DNA of 64,000 bases, from NCBI RefSeq assembly GCF_012927745.1, contig NZ_JABBKX010000001.1, forward strand, positions 248,001-312,000, read 5' to 3'. Positions 54,401-62,226 of the stretch are shown here, in pieces (position 1 is the stretch's first letter; each line of letters begins with the position of its first letter). The translations under genes and the position numbers were made by a program. The stretch is from Neoroseomonas marina (lineage in GTDB: Bacteria; Pseudomonadota; Alphaproteobacteria; Acetobacterales; Acetobacteraceae). The notes beneath the pieces were generated by a model. The model saw nothing but the letters and a program-made list of their open reading frames with translations, had not been told where the DNA came from and ran no database searches.

Positions 54401-54558
54401 TCCTACACCCCGTCGCCATCACCATCTTCGGCGGGCTCGTCACCGCGACCCTGCTCGACACCTTCCTGACGCCGCTGCTGTTCCACCGCTTCGGGCGCCC
54501 GGCGCTGGAACGCCTGCGCGCACACCAGGCCGGGACGCGCCTGGCCGAGGCCTATTGA
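51445..54558 (+). CDS. RND-family heavy-metal efflux permease (CusA/CzcA type)
   Basis: Inner-membrane proton-driven pump that exports metal ions from periplasm or cytoplasm through the adaptor. The 1037-residue protein has the usual twelve helices with two periplasmic loops. Family blocks include the N-terminal RLPVDVFPDLNRPVV, an ACR-type MNGMPGVARVRS, and, in helix 4, AIAIGELVDDAVVDVENVY with Asp/Glu residues for proton relay. This helix resembles HME-type pumps but is neither classic CzcA nor classic CusA, so zinc/cobalt versus copper/silver cannot be told from it. It starts with GTG at 51445. No outer-membrane partner gene follows. Confidence 0.93.
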   Translation: MFNLIVSASLRNRLFVLAAAIALMVYGALALQRLPVDVFPDLNRPVVTLMTEAEGLAPEEVELLVTFPIETAMNGMPGVARVRSVSGVGLSIVYVEFDWGTDIWINRQQVAERLSLVRAQLPAGVQPQMAPVSSIMGEIMLVAMSSNGRANPMELRELADWVVRPRLLTIPGVSQVIPIGGEVRQFRVTPDLVRMNALDVTQDQLVLALRQFGTNTGGGFVDQAGREYMIRNLGRTARLEDLANAPVAWRAGQPILLRQVATVDYAARLKRGDAGSMGRPAVILSIQKQPAADTVRLTRQVEAALAELQRSMPAGVSADHVQFRQADFIQASIGNVERVLLEAVAVVALVLFLFLLNGRTTIISLTAIPLSVLVTVVAFQVLGLSINTMTLGGLAIAIGELVDDAVVDVENVYRRLRENRQRPDPQPVLLVIARASQEVRSGIVYATMIVVLVFVPLFALSGIEGRLFAPLGVAYIVSILASLLVAITVTPVLCSWLLPRMKRMEHGDSWLVRRLKAWNERALLWAFARTRLVYLLAGASVLGAVATVPFLPRAFLPPFNEGTLAISLQFQPGISLAEADRLGRAAENLILQVPEVRTVGRRTGRAELDEHAEGVHSAEIDVSLAPSARGKQEVAADIRARLGMLPGSVNVGQPIGHRLDHMLSGVRAELALKIYGDDLDALRAMADRMRARLASIPGLTDLQVERQVRVPQLQVVVDHDRAALYGVSVAHVAEVLRSLSGGQVVSEVVDRSRRFEVVLRLADADRTGAGLAAVMIETPAGRVPLSLLAELRDTDGPNQIQRENGRRRIVVLANTDGSDMAEIVARVRAEMAAADLPPGTFLALEGTFQAQEEASRLIAGLSLVSLSMIFLVLYARYRSAVLAVIIMGNVPLALVGAIAALWIAGQPLSVASMIGFITLAGIATRNGILKVSHYLNLALLEGEPWGLGLVVRGSLERLTPVLMTALSAGFALVPLMIGAGEPGKEILHPVAITIFGGLVTATLLDTFLTPLLFHRFGRPALERLRAHQAGTRLAEAY

Positions 54559-54560
54559 CC

Positions 54561-54965
54561 ATGACGGAGACAACCATGCCGACCCGCCGCCTGATCCTCG
54601 CCGCCCTGCCGCTCATTCCGGGCCGCGCGCTCGCCCATCTGCCCTCAGGTTCGCGCGGCCCCAATGGCGGGCAGGTGCAGGACATCGGCTCCTATCACGC
54701 GGAGCTCGTCCTGCGCGGCAACGACATCCTGGTCTTCGTCTTCGACCACAACGACCGGCCGGTGCCCGTCGCCGGCGCGACGGCCCAGGCCGTCCTTCTG
54801 GCGAACGGCCGGCAAGCCACGGTCCCCCTGACCCCGAAGGAAGGCAATCTCCTGCAAGGCACGGGCGATCTCGCCGAGGCGCGCGGCATCAGGGCCGTGG
54901 TGACATTGACCCTGCCGGGCCAGCGGACGACGCAGGCGCGCTTCACGCCGCTCGACCCGGCATAG
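54561..54965 (+). CDS. Small periplasmic protein of the metal cluster
   Basis: A 134-residue exported protein: a signal peptide with an Arg pair (MPTRRLILAALPLIPGRALA) is followed by a single beta-rich domain starting HLPSGSRGPNGGQVQDIG. The domain holds FVFDHNDRPVPVAGATAQAV and later GNLLQGTGDLAEARG, a pattern similar to the Ig-like N-terminal module of the adaptor at 49746. It probably binds metal or assists the pump in the periplasm; this is inferred. The start may instead be the ATG at 54576, which has a GGAG site and a more compact signal. It sits two bases after the permease stop. Confidence 0.72.
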   Translation: MTETTMPTRRLILAALPLIPGRALAHLPSGSRGPNGGQVQDIGSYHAELVLRGNDILVFVFDHNDRPVPVAGATAQAVLLANGRQATVPLTPKEGNLLQGTGDLAEARGIRAVVTLTLPGQRTTQARFTPLDPA

Positions 54966-54978
54966 GCATCGCGCGACC

Positions 54979-55764
54979 ATGGCAGCCGCCATGAAGGACC
55001 AGGACGGCGACACGAGCGGGAAGCCCGGCTCCCTGCTCGATCCGGAAGCCCACATCCTCGTCGTCGAGGATGACGGGGAGATGCGCACCCTGATCGCGAA
55101 GTTCCTGCGCCAGAACGGCTTCCGCGTCACGGGCGCGCGGGACGGGCGGGAGATGTGGGACACCCTCGCCGGCAGCCCGGTCGATCTCGTCCTGCTCGAC
55201 GTGATGCTGCCGGGCCAGTCGGGCCTCGACCTCTGCAGGGCCCTGCGCGGGAAATCCGGCGTGCCGATCATCATGGTCACCGCGCGCGGGGAGGAGACGG
55301 ACCGCGTCCTCGGCCTGGAACTCGGGGCGGACGACTACATCCCGAAGCCCTTCGGGCGGGCGGAGCTGCTCGCCCGCGTGCGCGCCCTGCTGCGCCGGTC
55401 GCGCGGCGAGGCCGGGCAGCCCGTGGCCGGCACGGCAGGCGAGCGCCTGGTCTTCGCCGGCTGGACGCTGGACACGCGCCGGCGGGAACTGGCGGCGCCG
55501 GACGGCACCGTGATCGATCTGTCCGGCGGCGAGTACGACATGCTGCTGGCCTTCTGCGAGCATCCGCAACGTGTCCTCAGTCGCGAGCAACTGCTCGATC
55601 TGGCGCGCAACCGGATGGCGTTCAACGGCACGGAGCGCGCGGTCGACGTGATGGTCAGCCGGCTGCGCCGCAAGCTCGAGCCGACCGAGGACGGTCCGCC
55701 GATCATCAAGACGATCCGCGGCGCCGGCTACATGCTGGTGCCGGCCGTGAAGCGCGCCACGTGA
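54979..55764 (+). CDS. OmpR-family response regulator
   Basis: DNA-binding response regulator, partner of the kinase that follows. The 261-residue protein has a receiver domain (about 25-140) with acidic pocket VVEDDGE, phospho-acceptor Asp74 in VLLDVMLPG and Lys123 in YIPKPFGR, and a C-terminal OmpR winged helix (about 160-255; LSREQLLDLARNR and TIRGAGYMLVP). It has an unusual 25-residue N-terminal lead (MAAAMKDQDGDTSGK). The stop overlaps the kinase start (GTGA). Similar pairs (CusRS, CzcRS) switch on metal efflux; a direct target here is inferred. Confidence 0.93.
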   Translation: MAAAMKDQDGDTSGKPGSLLDPEAHILVVEDDGEMRTLIAKFLRQNGFRVTGARDGREMWDTLAGSPVDLVLLDVMLPGQSGLDLCRALRGKSGVPIIMVTARGEETDRVLGLELGADDYIPKPFGRAELLARVRALLRRSRGEAGQPVAGTAGERLVFAGWTLDTRRRELAAPDGTVIDLSGGEYDMLLAFCEHPQRVLSREQLLDLARNRMAFNGTERAVDVMVSRLRRKLEPTEDGPPIIKTIRGAGYMLVPAVKRAT

Positions 55765-57098
55765 CGCGGCTGTCGCGCCTCATCCCCGACACGCTCGGCG
55801 GGCGCATCATGGTCGTGCTCTTTGTCGGCCTGATCGTGTTCCACCTCGGGAGCCTGTGGCTCCACCAGATCGGCACCGAGGCGACGCTCGGCAGCACGCG
55901 CGAGGAGCAGCTGGCGGAACGCCTCGCCGCGGCCAAGCGCAGCATCGCGGCCCTGCCCGCGGAGGAGCGCGACCGGATGGCCCATGCGCTCTCTTCCGCG
56001 AGCCTCGACCTGCATTGGACCCCGGCGCCGACGGTCGGCCTGGCAAACGAAACCAGCCCGCGTATCGAGGCCGTGCGTGCCCGCCTGGGCGAACTGGTGC
56101 CCGAACTCGACACGGTGGGGCTGCGGCTTGGCTATGCCGCCGGGGACAGCGGAAGCGCGCCGCACGCGCTGCTCGGCGCCTTGCCCTTGCCCGATGACAG
56201 CTGGTTGAACTTCTCGGCCGCGCTGTTCAGGCCTGCGGTCCCGGAGCACGCGACCCTCGCTTCCACGACCGCCATGGCGGCCGGCATCCTGCTGCTGGGC
56301 CTGATCGTCGTGCGTCTGATCGGGCGACCTTTGAGGGCGTTGTCCAGCGCGGCGGACCGGATCGGCGAACCGGGACAGACCGCGAGGGTGGCGGAGGACG
56401 GCCCGCAAGAGGTCCGTCACGCCGCCCAGGCCTTCAATCGCATGCAGGCCCGCATCGAACGCCTCATCGCCGATCGCACCCAGGCGCTGGCCGCCGTCAG
56501 CCACGACCTTCGCACGCCGATCGCGCGACTGCGCCTCCGCGCCGGCTTCGTCGAGGACGCCGAGGTCGCACGCGCCATCGATGCCGACCTCGATGAGATG
56601 GAGGCGATGATCACGGCGACGCTCGCCTATCTCCGCGGCGAGGCCGAGACGGAGGAGCGGCGCCAGGCGGACCTCGTGACGATGCTCGGGACGTTGTGCG
56701 ATGCGGCAGCCGATGCGGGGGCGGCCGTGACGCTGCAGGCCCCTCCGCAGGCGCGCCTGCTCTGCCGTCCGGTCACGCTGAAGCGCGCCTTCGCCAACCT
56801 CATCGACAATGCGGTGAAGTACGGGGGCGGAGCACGGGTCACCGTGGAGGAAGACGGCCCCGGCCTGGTCGTCCGCGTCGACGACGACGGGCCCGGGATC
56901 CCGGCGGATCAGATGGAGGCTGTCTTCGAGCCGTTCCGGCGGCTCGAGGCCTCCCGCAACCGTGGCACCGGCGGATCGGGGCTGGGTCTGACGATCGCGC
57001 GGCGCGCGGTGGAGCAGCAGGGCGGGACGCTGACCCTGGAGACCCGAACGACGGGCGGTTTGGCGGCGGTGGTGCGGCTCCCGCGGTCGCCATCGTGA
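55761..57098 (+). CDS. Sensor histidine kinase of the metal cluster
   Basis: Membrane sensor kinase. The 445-residue protein has two helices (about 16-34 and 170-187) around a periplasmic domain of some 135 residues, a HAMP region, a dimerisation domain with His248 in LAAVSHDLRTPIARL, and an HATPase domain with N-box NLIDNAVKYGGGA and G-boxes VDDDGPGIP and GTGGSGLGLTI. The GTG start overlaps the response-regulator stop. The periplasmic loop has several His residues that might bind metal, though no known sensor motif is visible. It closely fits CusS/CzcS-like kinases in arrangement. Confidence 0.93.
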   Translation: MTRLSRLIPDTLGGRIMVVLFVGLIVFHLGSLWLHQIGTEATLGSTREEQLAERLAAAKRSIAALPAEERDRMAHALSSASLDLHWTPAPTVGLANETSPRIEAVRARLGELVPELDTVGLRLGYAAGDSGSAPHALLGALPLPDDSWLNFSAALFRPAVPEHATLASTTAMAAGILLLGLIVVRLIGRPLRALSSAADRIGEPGQTARVAEDGPQEVRHAAQAFNRMQARIERLIADRTQALAAVSHDLRTPIARLRLRAGFVEDAEVARAIDADLDEMEAMITATLAYLRGEAETEERRQADLVTMLGTLCDAAADAGAAVTLQAPPQARLLCRPVTLKRAFANLIDNAVKYGGGARVTVEEDGPGLVVRVDDDGPGIPADQMEAVFEPFRRLEASRNRGTGGSGLGLTIARRAVEQQGGTLTLETRTTGGLAAVVRLPRSPS

Positions 57099-57118
57099 TG
57101 CAAGGAGGGAGTACAGGG

Positions 57119-57586
57119 ATGCGTTCTCGCAGGATGCTGCTGCTGGCGGGTGCAGGGGGCCTGTTCCTGACGCCCGCGGCGAAGGCCGGCGAAGGGCGCC
57201 GGATCGAGGTCTGGCGCGATGCGACCTGCGGCTGCTGTGGCGGCTGGGTCAACCATATGCGGCAGGAAGGCTTTGCGGTGCAGGACAATGTGGTCGGCTC
57301 GGTCGCGCCCGCCCGTCGCATGCTCGGCACGCCACCCGACCTGCTTTCCTGCCACGCGGCCCGGGTGGCGGGCTTCGTGCTCGAAGGGCATGTGCCCGCC
57401 GTCGCGCTGCGCCGCCTGCTGGCGACGCGGCCGCCGGGGGTCCGTGGCATCGCCGTGCCGGCCATGCCGGTCGGCACGCCCGGGATGGAGATACCGGGCC
57501 AGCCGCCGGACGCCTATGAGGTGATCGCCTTCGGCGAAGGGGCGCATCGAACCTTCATGCGCTTCCGAGGCTCCGAGCCCGCCTGA
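57119..57586 (+). CDS. DUF411 domain metal-binding protein, periplasmic
   Basis: A 155-residue exported protein with a signal peptide (MRSRRMLLLAGAGGLFLTPA) and the DUF411 domain: RDATCGCCGGWVNHMRQEGF (Cys pair and Gly, about residues 38-57), LSCHAARVAGFVLEGHVPA near residue 90, and GIAVPAMPVGTPGMEIPGQ near 125. DUF411 proteins occur in copper and related metal clusters and are thought to bind metal through these Cys, His and Met. The ATG at 57119 has an AAGGAGGGA site; an earlier in-frame ATG (57098) lies before that site. It follows the kinase closely. Confidence 0.85.
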   Translation: MRSRRMLLLAGAGGLFLTPAAKAGEGRRIEVWRDATCGCCGGWVNHMRQEGFAVQDNVVGSVAPARRMLGTPPDLLSCHAARVAGFVLEGHVPAVALRRLLATRPPGVRGIAVPAMPVGTPGMEIPGQPPDAYEVIAFGEGAHRTFMRFRGSEPA

Positions 57587-57633
57587 CGGCCCGGTGCCAC
57601 ACGGCCGCCCACCGCAAGGCGGGCGATCCGGCG

Positions 57634-58698
57634 TCAGCCGCGTGCCTGCCCCGCATCGTGCCCGTGCCGGTGGTGCAGATCCGGGTAGTGGGCGTGCCGA
57701 TGGGTCATGGGCTCATGCCGATGCCAGTGCGTGTGCGGCTCGCCGGGTGGATCGTCCGGGCCGTGGACGTGCCGATGGTGCTCGTCGTGGCGATGCCGGT
57801 GCTCGTGCTCCATGGCGTCGTGCGTATGGAGGTGGTCGTGGCGCTCCGACAGGTGCAGCCAGAGGCCGATGCCCATCAGCACGCCGGCCAACAGCAGGCG
57901 CCCGGAGAGCGGTTCGCCCAGCATGACGACGGCCAGCGCCGCGCCGACAAAGGGTGCGAGCGAGAAGTACGCCCCGGTGCGCGCCGTGCCCAGGTGGCGC
58001 AGCGCCAACACGAAGAGCGCGATGCTCACCCCATAGCCGAGAAAGCCGACGATACCGGCCGAGGCGAGGACCCCCGGGGGCGGCAGGGCAGCGCCGCCGA
58101 TGAGGGCCAGGATGAGGTTCACCACGCCGGCGACCAACCCCTTGACCATGGCGATCTGCACCGGGTCGGCCGAGGACAGCTTGCGCGTCAGGTTGTTGTC
58201 GATCCCCCAGCAGAGGCACGCCGCGGCGATCAGCGCAGCGCCGGCGTCAAGCGTGGCACCCCCCTGCCAGGACAGAACAACCGCCCCCGCAAGGATCGCG
58301 AACGCACCGATCAGCAGTCGCCGATCGACGTTCTCGCGGAATGCCAGCCAGGCGATGCCCATGGTTGCCAGCCCTTCAAGGTTGAGAAGCAGCGATGCGC
58401 TGGCAGCATCGGTCTGACTGAGGCCGAGCATCAGGAGAACCGGACCGCCGATGCCGCCCGACAGGATCACGAGGGCCATCCACGGTACGTCGGCGCGCCG
58501 GAGCGGGGCTTCCGCCGCCGGGATGCGGAGCAGAGTGCGCGATCCATGGACGACCGCGAGGCCGATGCCGGAGGCGAGGTACAGCAGCGCGGCCATCATC
58601 CACGGATCCACGGTGCCGAGCAGGAGCTTCGCGAAGGGTGTGCTGGCGCCGAAGAGGACAGCGGAGGCCAGCGCGAGCAGGATGCCGGTGCGGGTCAT
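57634..58698 (-). CDS. DMT/EamA-family permease with histidine-rich C-terminal tail
   Basis: Predicted inner-membrane transporter of the drug/metabolite family. The 354-residue protein has about ten helices over residues 1-290, in two EamA repeats (first starts GILLALASAVLFGASTPFAK), and then a tail of about 70 residues with over twenty His (for example HEHRHRHDEHHRHVHG). EamA permeases usually end soon after the last helix. The tail could bind Ni, Co, Zn or Cu on the cytosolic side. The gene lies on the opposite strand inside the metal island, so it is likely part of it; whether it imports or exports, and what, is unknown. Confidence 0.85.
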   Translation of the reverse strand: MTRTGILLALASAVLFGASTPFAKLLLGTVDPWMMAALLYLASGIGLAVVHGSRTLLRIPAAEAPLRRADVPWMALVILSGGIGGPVLLMLGLSQTDAASASLLLNLEGLATMGIAWLAFRENVDRRLLIGAFAILAGAVVLSWQGGATLDAGAALIAAACLCWGIDNNLTRKLSSADPVQIAMVKGLVAGVVNLILALIGGAALPPPGVLASAGIVGFLGYGVSIALFVLALRHLGTARTGAYFSLAPFVGAALAVVMLGEPLSGRLLLAGVLMGIGLWLHLSERHDHLHTHDAMEHEHRHRHDEHHRHVHGPDDPPGEPHTHWHRHEPMTHRHAHYPDLHHRHGHDAGQARG

Positions 58699-58851
58699 GC
58701 GGCATACTACGGCGCCGCCGCCGGCGCCGCCTCCACCCCGACACACTTTGTCATCAGCCGCTGACGCTGCCGCAGGACGGCCGAGCGCATGATCTCCCGC
58801 GGACGCGGCGGCCAGCCGCCTGACGCCCGTCGCCACGGCCCGGGCACGGCA

Positions 58852-58864
58852 GGTTCGAGGAACC
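58852..58864 (+). repeat. Short inverted repeat before the Spy-like gene
   Basis: GGTTC (58852-58856) and GAACC (58860-58864) flank three bases, immediately upstream of the GGAGGA ribosome site. It might be an operator half-site pair or simply a small RNA hairpin. Confidence 0.25.
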
Positions 58865-58874
58865 GGAGGACAGA

Positions 58875-59543
58875 ATGAGCACCCAGCATCGCTCCACCAT
58901 CGGCGGCGCCGCACTGGCCCTGGCCCTGTCGATGGCCGGCGGGGCCTTCGCCCAGGCGCCGGGCCAGGACAGCGACGACCACGCGGCGCATCATCCCGGC
59001 GGCGAGCAGACCGCGCAGGCCTCGCCGCCATCCGCGCCGGCCGCGCCTGCTGCGCCCGCCGTGGGACGCCCGGGCGGCATGATGATGCAGGGCGGCCCGG
59101 CCCAGACGATGCCCATGATGCTCGGCCGTGCGGGCGGCCAGGCGGGGCCCATGGGCGCCGGCATGCCAGGCATGGAGGGCATGCACCGCGGCGGAATGGC
59201 GCCCTTCCATCGCATCGAGGGATCCCTCGCCTTCCTGCGGGCGGAGCTGCGGATCACGGACGCCCAGATGCCGCAATGGAATGCCTTCGCCGAGGCCGTG
59301 CGCGCGCAGGCGCAGCGGCTGCGCGAGACCTTCGCGCGGGCGATGCAGGGTGCCGACCAGCCCGCCACGGCACCGCAGCTGCTGGAGCGGCGCATCGCCC
59401 TGCGTTCGGCCGAGCTCGACGCGATGCGCGCGGTCTCCATGGCCCTCGCACCACTCTATGCGGCGCTGAACGACGAGCAGAAGCGCACCGCCGACGAGCT
59501 GATGGGCGAGCATCTCCGCGGCATGCGCATGGGCATGCCCTGA
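58875..59543 (+). CDS. Met/His-rich Spy/CpxP-like periplasmic protein
   Basis: A 222-residue exported protein: signal peptide (about 1-26, cleaved after AFAQ), a low-complexity Met/Gly/Pro/His-rich stretch (about 30-110, with PGGMMMQGGPAQTMPMML) and an alpha-helical C-terminal domain with the LTxxQ-like pattern (LRITDAQMPQWNAFAEAV near residue 126, and LNDEQKRTADELM near 198). Spy/CpxP proteins are periplasmic chaperones or sensors; metal-linked relatives (CnrX/ZraP types) bind metal. The Met clusters would suit Cu(I) or Ag(I). It starts the operon with the DUF2933 and ATPase genes. Confidence 0.8.
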   Translation: MSTQHRSTIGGAALALALSMAGGAFAQAPGQDSDDHAAHHPGGEQTAQASPPSAPAAPAAPAVGRPGGMMMQGGPAQTMPMMLGRAGGQAGPMGAGMPGMEGMHRGGMAPFHRIEGSLAFLRAELRITDAQMPQWNAFAEAVRAQAQRLRETFARAMQGADQPATAPQLLERRIALRSAELDAMRAVSMALAPLYAALNDEQKRTADELMGEHLRGMRMGMP

Positions 59544-59552
59544 GGCGACGCG

Positions 59553-59747
59553 ATGAATGGGCGCACGCAGGTATCGTGGTGGCGAACGGCCACCGGCGCC
59601 ACGGCGATCGGCATCGCGCTGCTTGGCATCTTCCATGTGCTGCGGGAAGATTTCGGGCACGTACTCGGCGCGCTGCCCTACCTGGTACTGCTCGCCTGCC
59701 CGCTGATGCATCTGCTGATGCATCGCGGGCATCGCCACGGCGGATGA
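59553..59747 (+). CDS. DUF2933 small membrane protein
   Basis: A 64-residue protein with two predicted helices (about 13-28 and 36-55) and a C-terminal His-rich end (LLMHRGHRHGG). The LPYLVLLACPLMHLLMH segment, with Cys, Pro and His, matches DUF2933, a small family repeatedly found next to copper ATPase genes. It may deliver or hold metal near the pump; no function is proven. It follows the Spy-like gene by nine bases and precedes copA by 33 bases. Confidence 0.75.
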   Translation: MNGRTQVSWWRTATGATAIGIALLGIFHVLREDFGHVLGALPYLVLLACPLMHLLMHRGHRHGG

Positions 59748-59780
59748 GTGCCGCAGACCCCGGATTGGAGAGCAGCCGCC

Positions 59781-62141
59781 ATGAGCGATGAGCCGGCCAA
59801 CGCCCATCACGGCCACCACCACCAGCCGGCAGTTCCGGCACCCTCGATGGTGAAGGACCCGGTGTGCGGCATGGAGGTGGATGCCCGCGCCACGCCGCAC
59901 CACGCGGAACATGCGGGCCACGCCTATCATTTCTGCTCGGCCGGATGCCGCGCGAAGTTCGTCGCCGGACCGGACCGTTACGTGCACGGCGCAGCGACGC
60001 CGCTGAAGGCCGACGCCGTGGCACCCGGCACGATCTACACCTGCCCGATGCACCCGCAGATCCGGCAGGCCGGGCCGGGCAACTGCCCGATCTGCGGCAT
60101 GGCGCTGGAGCCCGAAGTGGCGACGGGCGACGAGGCGCCGAACCCGGAGTTGCGCGACTTCACGCGACGGTTCTGGATCGGCCTCGCGCTGACCCTGCCC
60201 GTGGTGGTGCTCGAGATGGGTGGGCATCTGCTCGGCCTCGATCACCTGCTGGAGCGCGGCGCATCGAACTGGCTGCAACTGCTGCTCGCCACACCCGTCG
60301 TGCTCTGGGCGGGATGGCCGTTCTTCGCCCGGGGCTGGCGCTCGGTCGTCACCCGCAGCCTCAACATGTTCACGCTCATCGCGCTCGGCACGGGCGTGGC
60401 CTGGGTGTTCAGCGTCGTCGCGACGGCGGCGCCGCAGGTCTTCCCGCCGACCTTCCGCGGCGCGGATGGCTCCGTCGCCGTCTATTTCGAGGCCGCCGCG
60501 GTGATCGTCGTCCTGGTCCTGCTGGGACAGGTGCTCGAGTTGCGCGCGCGGGAGCGGACCGGCGGCGCCATCCGCGCGCTGCTCGACCTGGCACCGCCGG
60601 TGGCACGCCGCATCCGGGACGACGGCGCGGAGGAGGAGGTGCCGCTCGCCGCCGTCGCGGTGGGCGATCGGTTGCGCGTGCGCCCCGGCGACAAGGTGCC
60701 GCTCGACGGCGAAGTCCTGGATGGTGGCAGCAACGTCGATGAGAGCATGGTCACCGGCGAGCCCGTGCCGGTCGCCAAGGCAGCCGGTGCCCGCGTCACC
60801 GGCGGAACGCTGAACGGCCAGGGCGCCTTCGTCATGCGCGCCGACCGCATCGGCCAGGACACCGTCCTCGCGCAGATCGTGCGGATGGTGGCGCAGGCGC
60901 AGCGGTCGCGCGCGCCGATCCAGCGGCTCGCCGACGAGGTTTCGGCCTGGTTCGTGCCGAGCGTGGTGGCGATCGCGGTCCTCGCCGCGGTCGGCTGGCT
61001 GGCCTGGGGACCGGAGCCGCGCGCAGCCTATGCGATCGTTGCCGCGGTCACGGTGCTGATCATCGCCTGCCCCTGCGCGCTCGGCCTCGCCACGCCGATG
61101 TCCATCATGGTCGGGGTGGGGCGCGGTGCGCAGGCGGGCGTGCTGATCAAGAACGCCGAGGCGCTCGAGCGGCTCGAACGCATCGATACGCTGGTCGTGG
61201 ACAAGACGGGGACCCTGACGCGCGGACGGCCGGAGGTCGTCGCCATCGTCCCGGTGGCGGGCATGGACGAGGCGGACCTCCTGCGCCTTGCCGCGGGGCT
61301 CGAACGGCCGAGCCAGCATCCGCTCGCCGAGGCGGTGGTGAAGGCGGCCGAGGCGCGCGGCCTGCGGCTGCCCGGGGTCGAGGCGTTCGACGCCCCCACA
61401 GGCCGCGGCGTGACGGGCATGATCGACGGCCGGGCCGTCGCTGTCGGCAATGCGCGGCTGATGTCGGAAGCCGGGATCGACGCCGCGGCCCTGGCGGGCG
61501 AGGCCGAGCGGCTGCGCGGAGAAGGCGCGACGGTGTTCTTCGTCGCCGTGGCTGGCAAGGCCGCCGGCCTCATTGCCGTCGCCGACCCGGTGAAGGAGAG
61601 CACGCCCGTCGCTCTTGCGGGTCTCGCGGCGGAGGGGGTTCGGGTCGTCATGCTGACCGGCGACAACCGCACGACGGCGCGGGCGGTGGCCCACCGCCTC
61701 GGTATCGGCGAAGTCGAAGCGGAAGTGCTGCCCGAGGACAAGCAGCGCATCGTGGAACGCCTGAAATCGGAGGGGCGCCGCGTCGCCATGGCGGGGGACG
61801 GGGTGAACGACGCGCCGGCGCTCGCGGCCGCCGAAGTTGGCATAGCCATGGGGACCGGCACCGATGTCGCGATGGAGAGCGCCGGTGTGACGCTCCTCGG
61901 CGGCGACCTGACCGGCATCCTGCGCGCGCGGCGGCTGTCGCGTGCGGTCATGCGGAACATCAGGGAGAACCTGTTTTTCGCCTTCGCCTACAATGCCGCG
62001 GGCGTGCCCCTTGCCGCGGGGCTGCTGTACCCGTTCTTCGGCATCCTGCTGTCCCCGCCGATCGCCGCGGCGGCCATGGCCCTGTCTTCGGTCAGCGTCG
62101 TGGGGAATGCGTTGCGGTTGAGGCGAGCCCGCCTTCTCTAG
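59781..62141 (+). CDS. copA: CopA-type heavy-metal P-type ATPase
   Basis: P1B-type ATPase that pumps copper(I)/silver from cytosol to periplasm. The 786-residue protein has an N-terminal His patch, a YHS-type domain (about 24-70; [10 protein letters not shown] and FCSAGC), a heavy-metal-binding segment ([20 protein letters not shown], about 87-106), then helices with the CPC ion site (residues 430-432 in [13 protein letters not shown]), actuator TGEP (325-328), phosphorylated Asp in VVDKTGTLT (474), SQHPLAE (about 511) and AGDGVNDAP (about 672). Late helices hold AYN and MxxSS, the Cu(I)-type signature. There is no HMA (ferredoxin-like) domain. The ATG at 59781 has a GGAG site; the upstream GTG lacks one. 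Confidence 0.93.
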   Translation: MSDEPANAHHGHHHQPAVPAPSMVKDPVCGMEVDARATPHHAEHAGHAYHFCSAGCRAKFVAGPDRYVHGAATPLKADAVAPGTIYTCPMHPQIRQAGPGNCPICGMALEPEVATGDEAPNPELRDFTRRFWIGLALTLPVVVLEMGGHLLGLDHLLERGASNWLQLLLATPVVLWAGWPFFARGWRSVVTRSLNMFTLIALGTGVAWVFSVVATAAPQVFPPTFRGADGSVAVYFEAAAVIVVLVLLGQVLELRARERTGGAIRALLDLAPPVARRIRDDGAEEEVPLAAVAVGDRLRVRPGDKVPLDGEVLDGGSNVDESMVTGEPVPVAKAAGARVTGGTLNGQGAFVMRADRIGQDTVLAQIVRMVAQAQRSRAPIQRLADEVSAWFVPSVVAIAVLAAVGWLAWGPEPRAAYAIVAAVTVLIIACPCALGLATPMSIMVGVGRGAQAGVLIKNAEALERLERIDTLVVDKTGTLTRGRPEVVAIVPVAGMDEADLLRLAAGLERPSQHPLAEAVVKAAEARGLRLPGVEAFDAPTGRGVTGMIDGRAVAVGNARLMSEAGIDAAALAGEAERLRGEGATVFFVAVAGKAAGLIAVADPVKESTPVALAGLAAEGVRVVMLTGDNRTTARAVAHRLGIGEVEAEVLPEDKQRIVERLKSEGRRVAMAGDGVNDAPALAAAEVGIAMGTGTDVAMESAGVTLLGGDLTGILRARRLSRAVMRNIRENLFFAFAYNAAGVPLAAGLLYPFFGILLSPPIAAAAMALSSVSVVGNALRLRRARLL

Positions 62142-62199
62142 AGTGTTCCGACGTCGTCGCGCGCGGACCTTCCGCGACCGCAGGTTCGACAAACGGGGA

Positions 62200-62222
62200 G
62201 CGGGAGAAGCCCCTTCTCCCGC
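62200..62222. terminator. Bidirectional terminator between copA and nadX
   Basis: GCGGGAGAAG (62200-62209) and CTTCTCCCGC (62213-62222) form a perfect 10-bp stem with a 3-base loop. It sits between the convergent copA and nadX stops and can serve both. Confidence 0.75.
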
Positions 62223-62226
62223 CGCC

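Noticed and set aside
58707-62192. Minus-strand open frame of 1161 codons opposite copA and the Spy-like gene
   Set aside because: It lies fully antisense to copA, which has all P-type ATPase motifs; the frame is a GC artefact with no recognisable fold.
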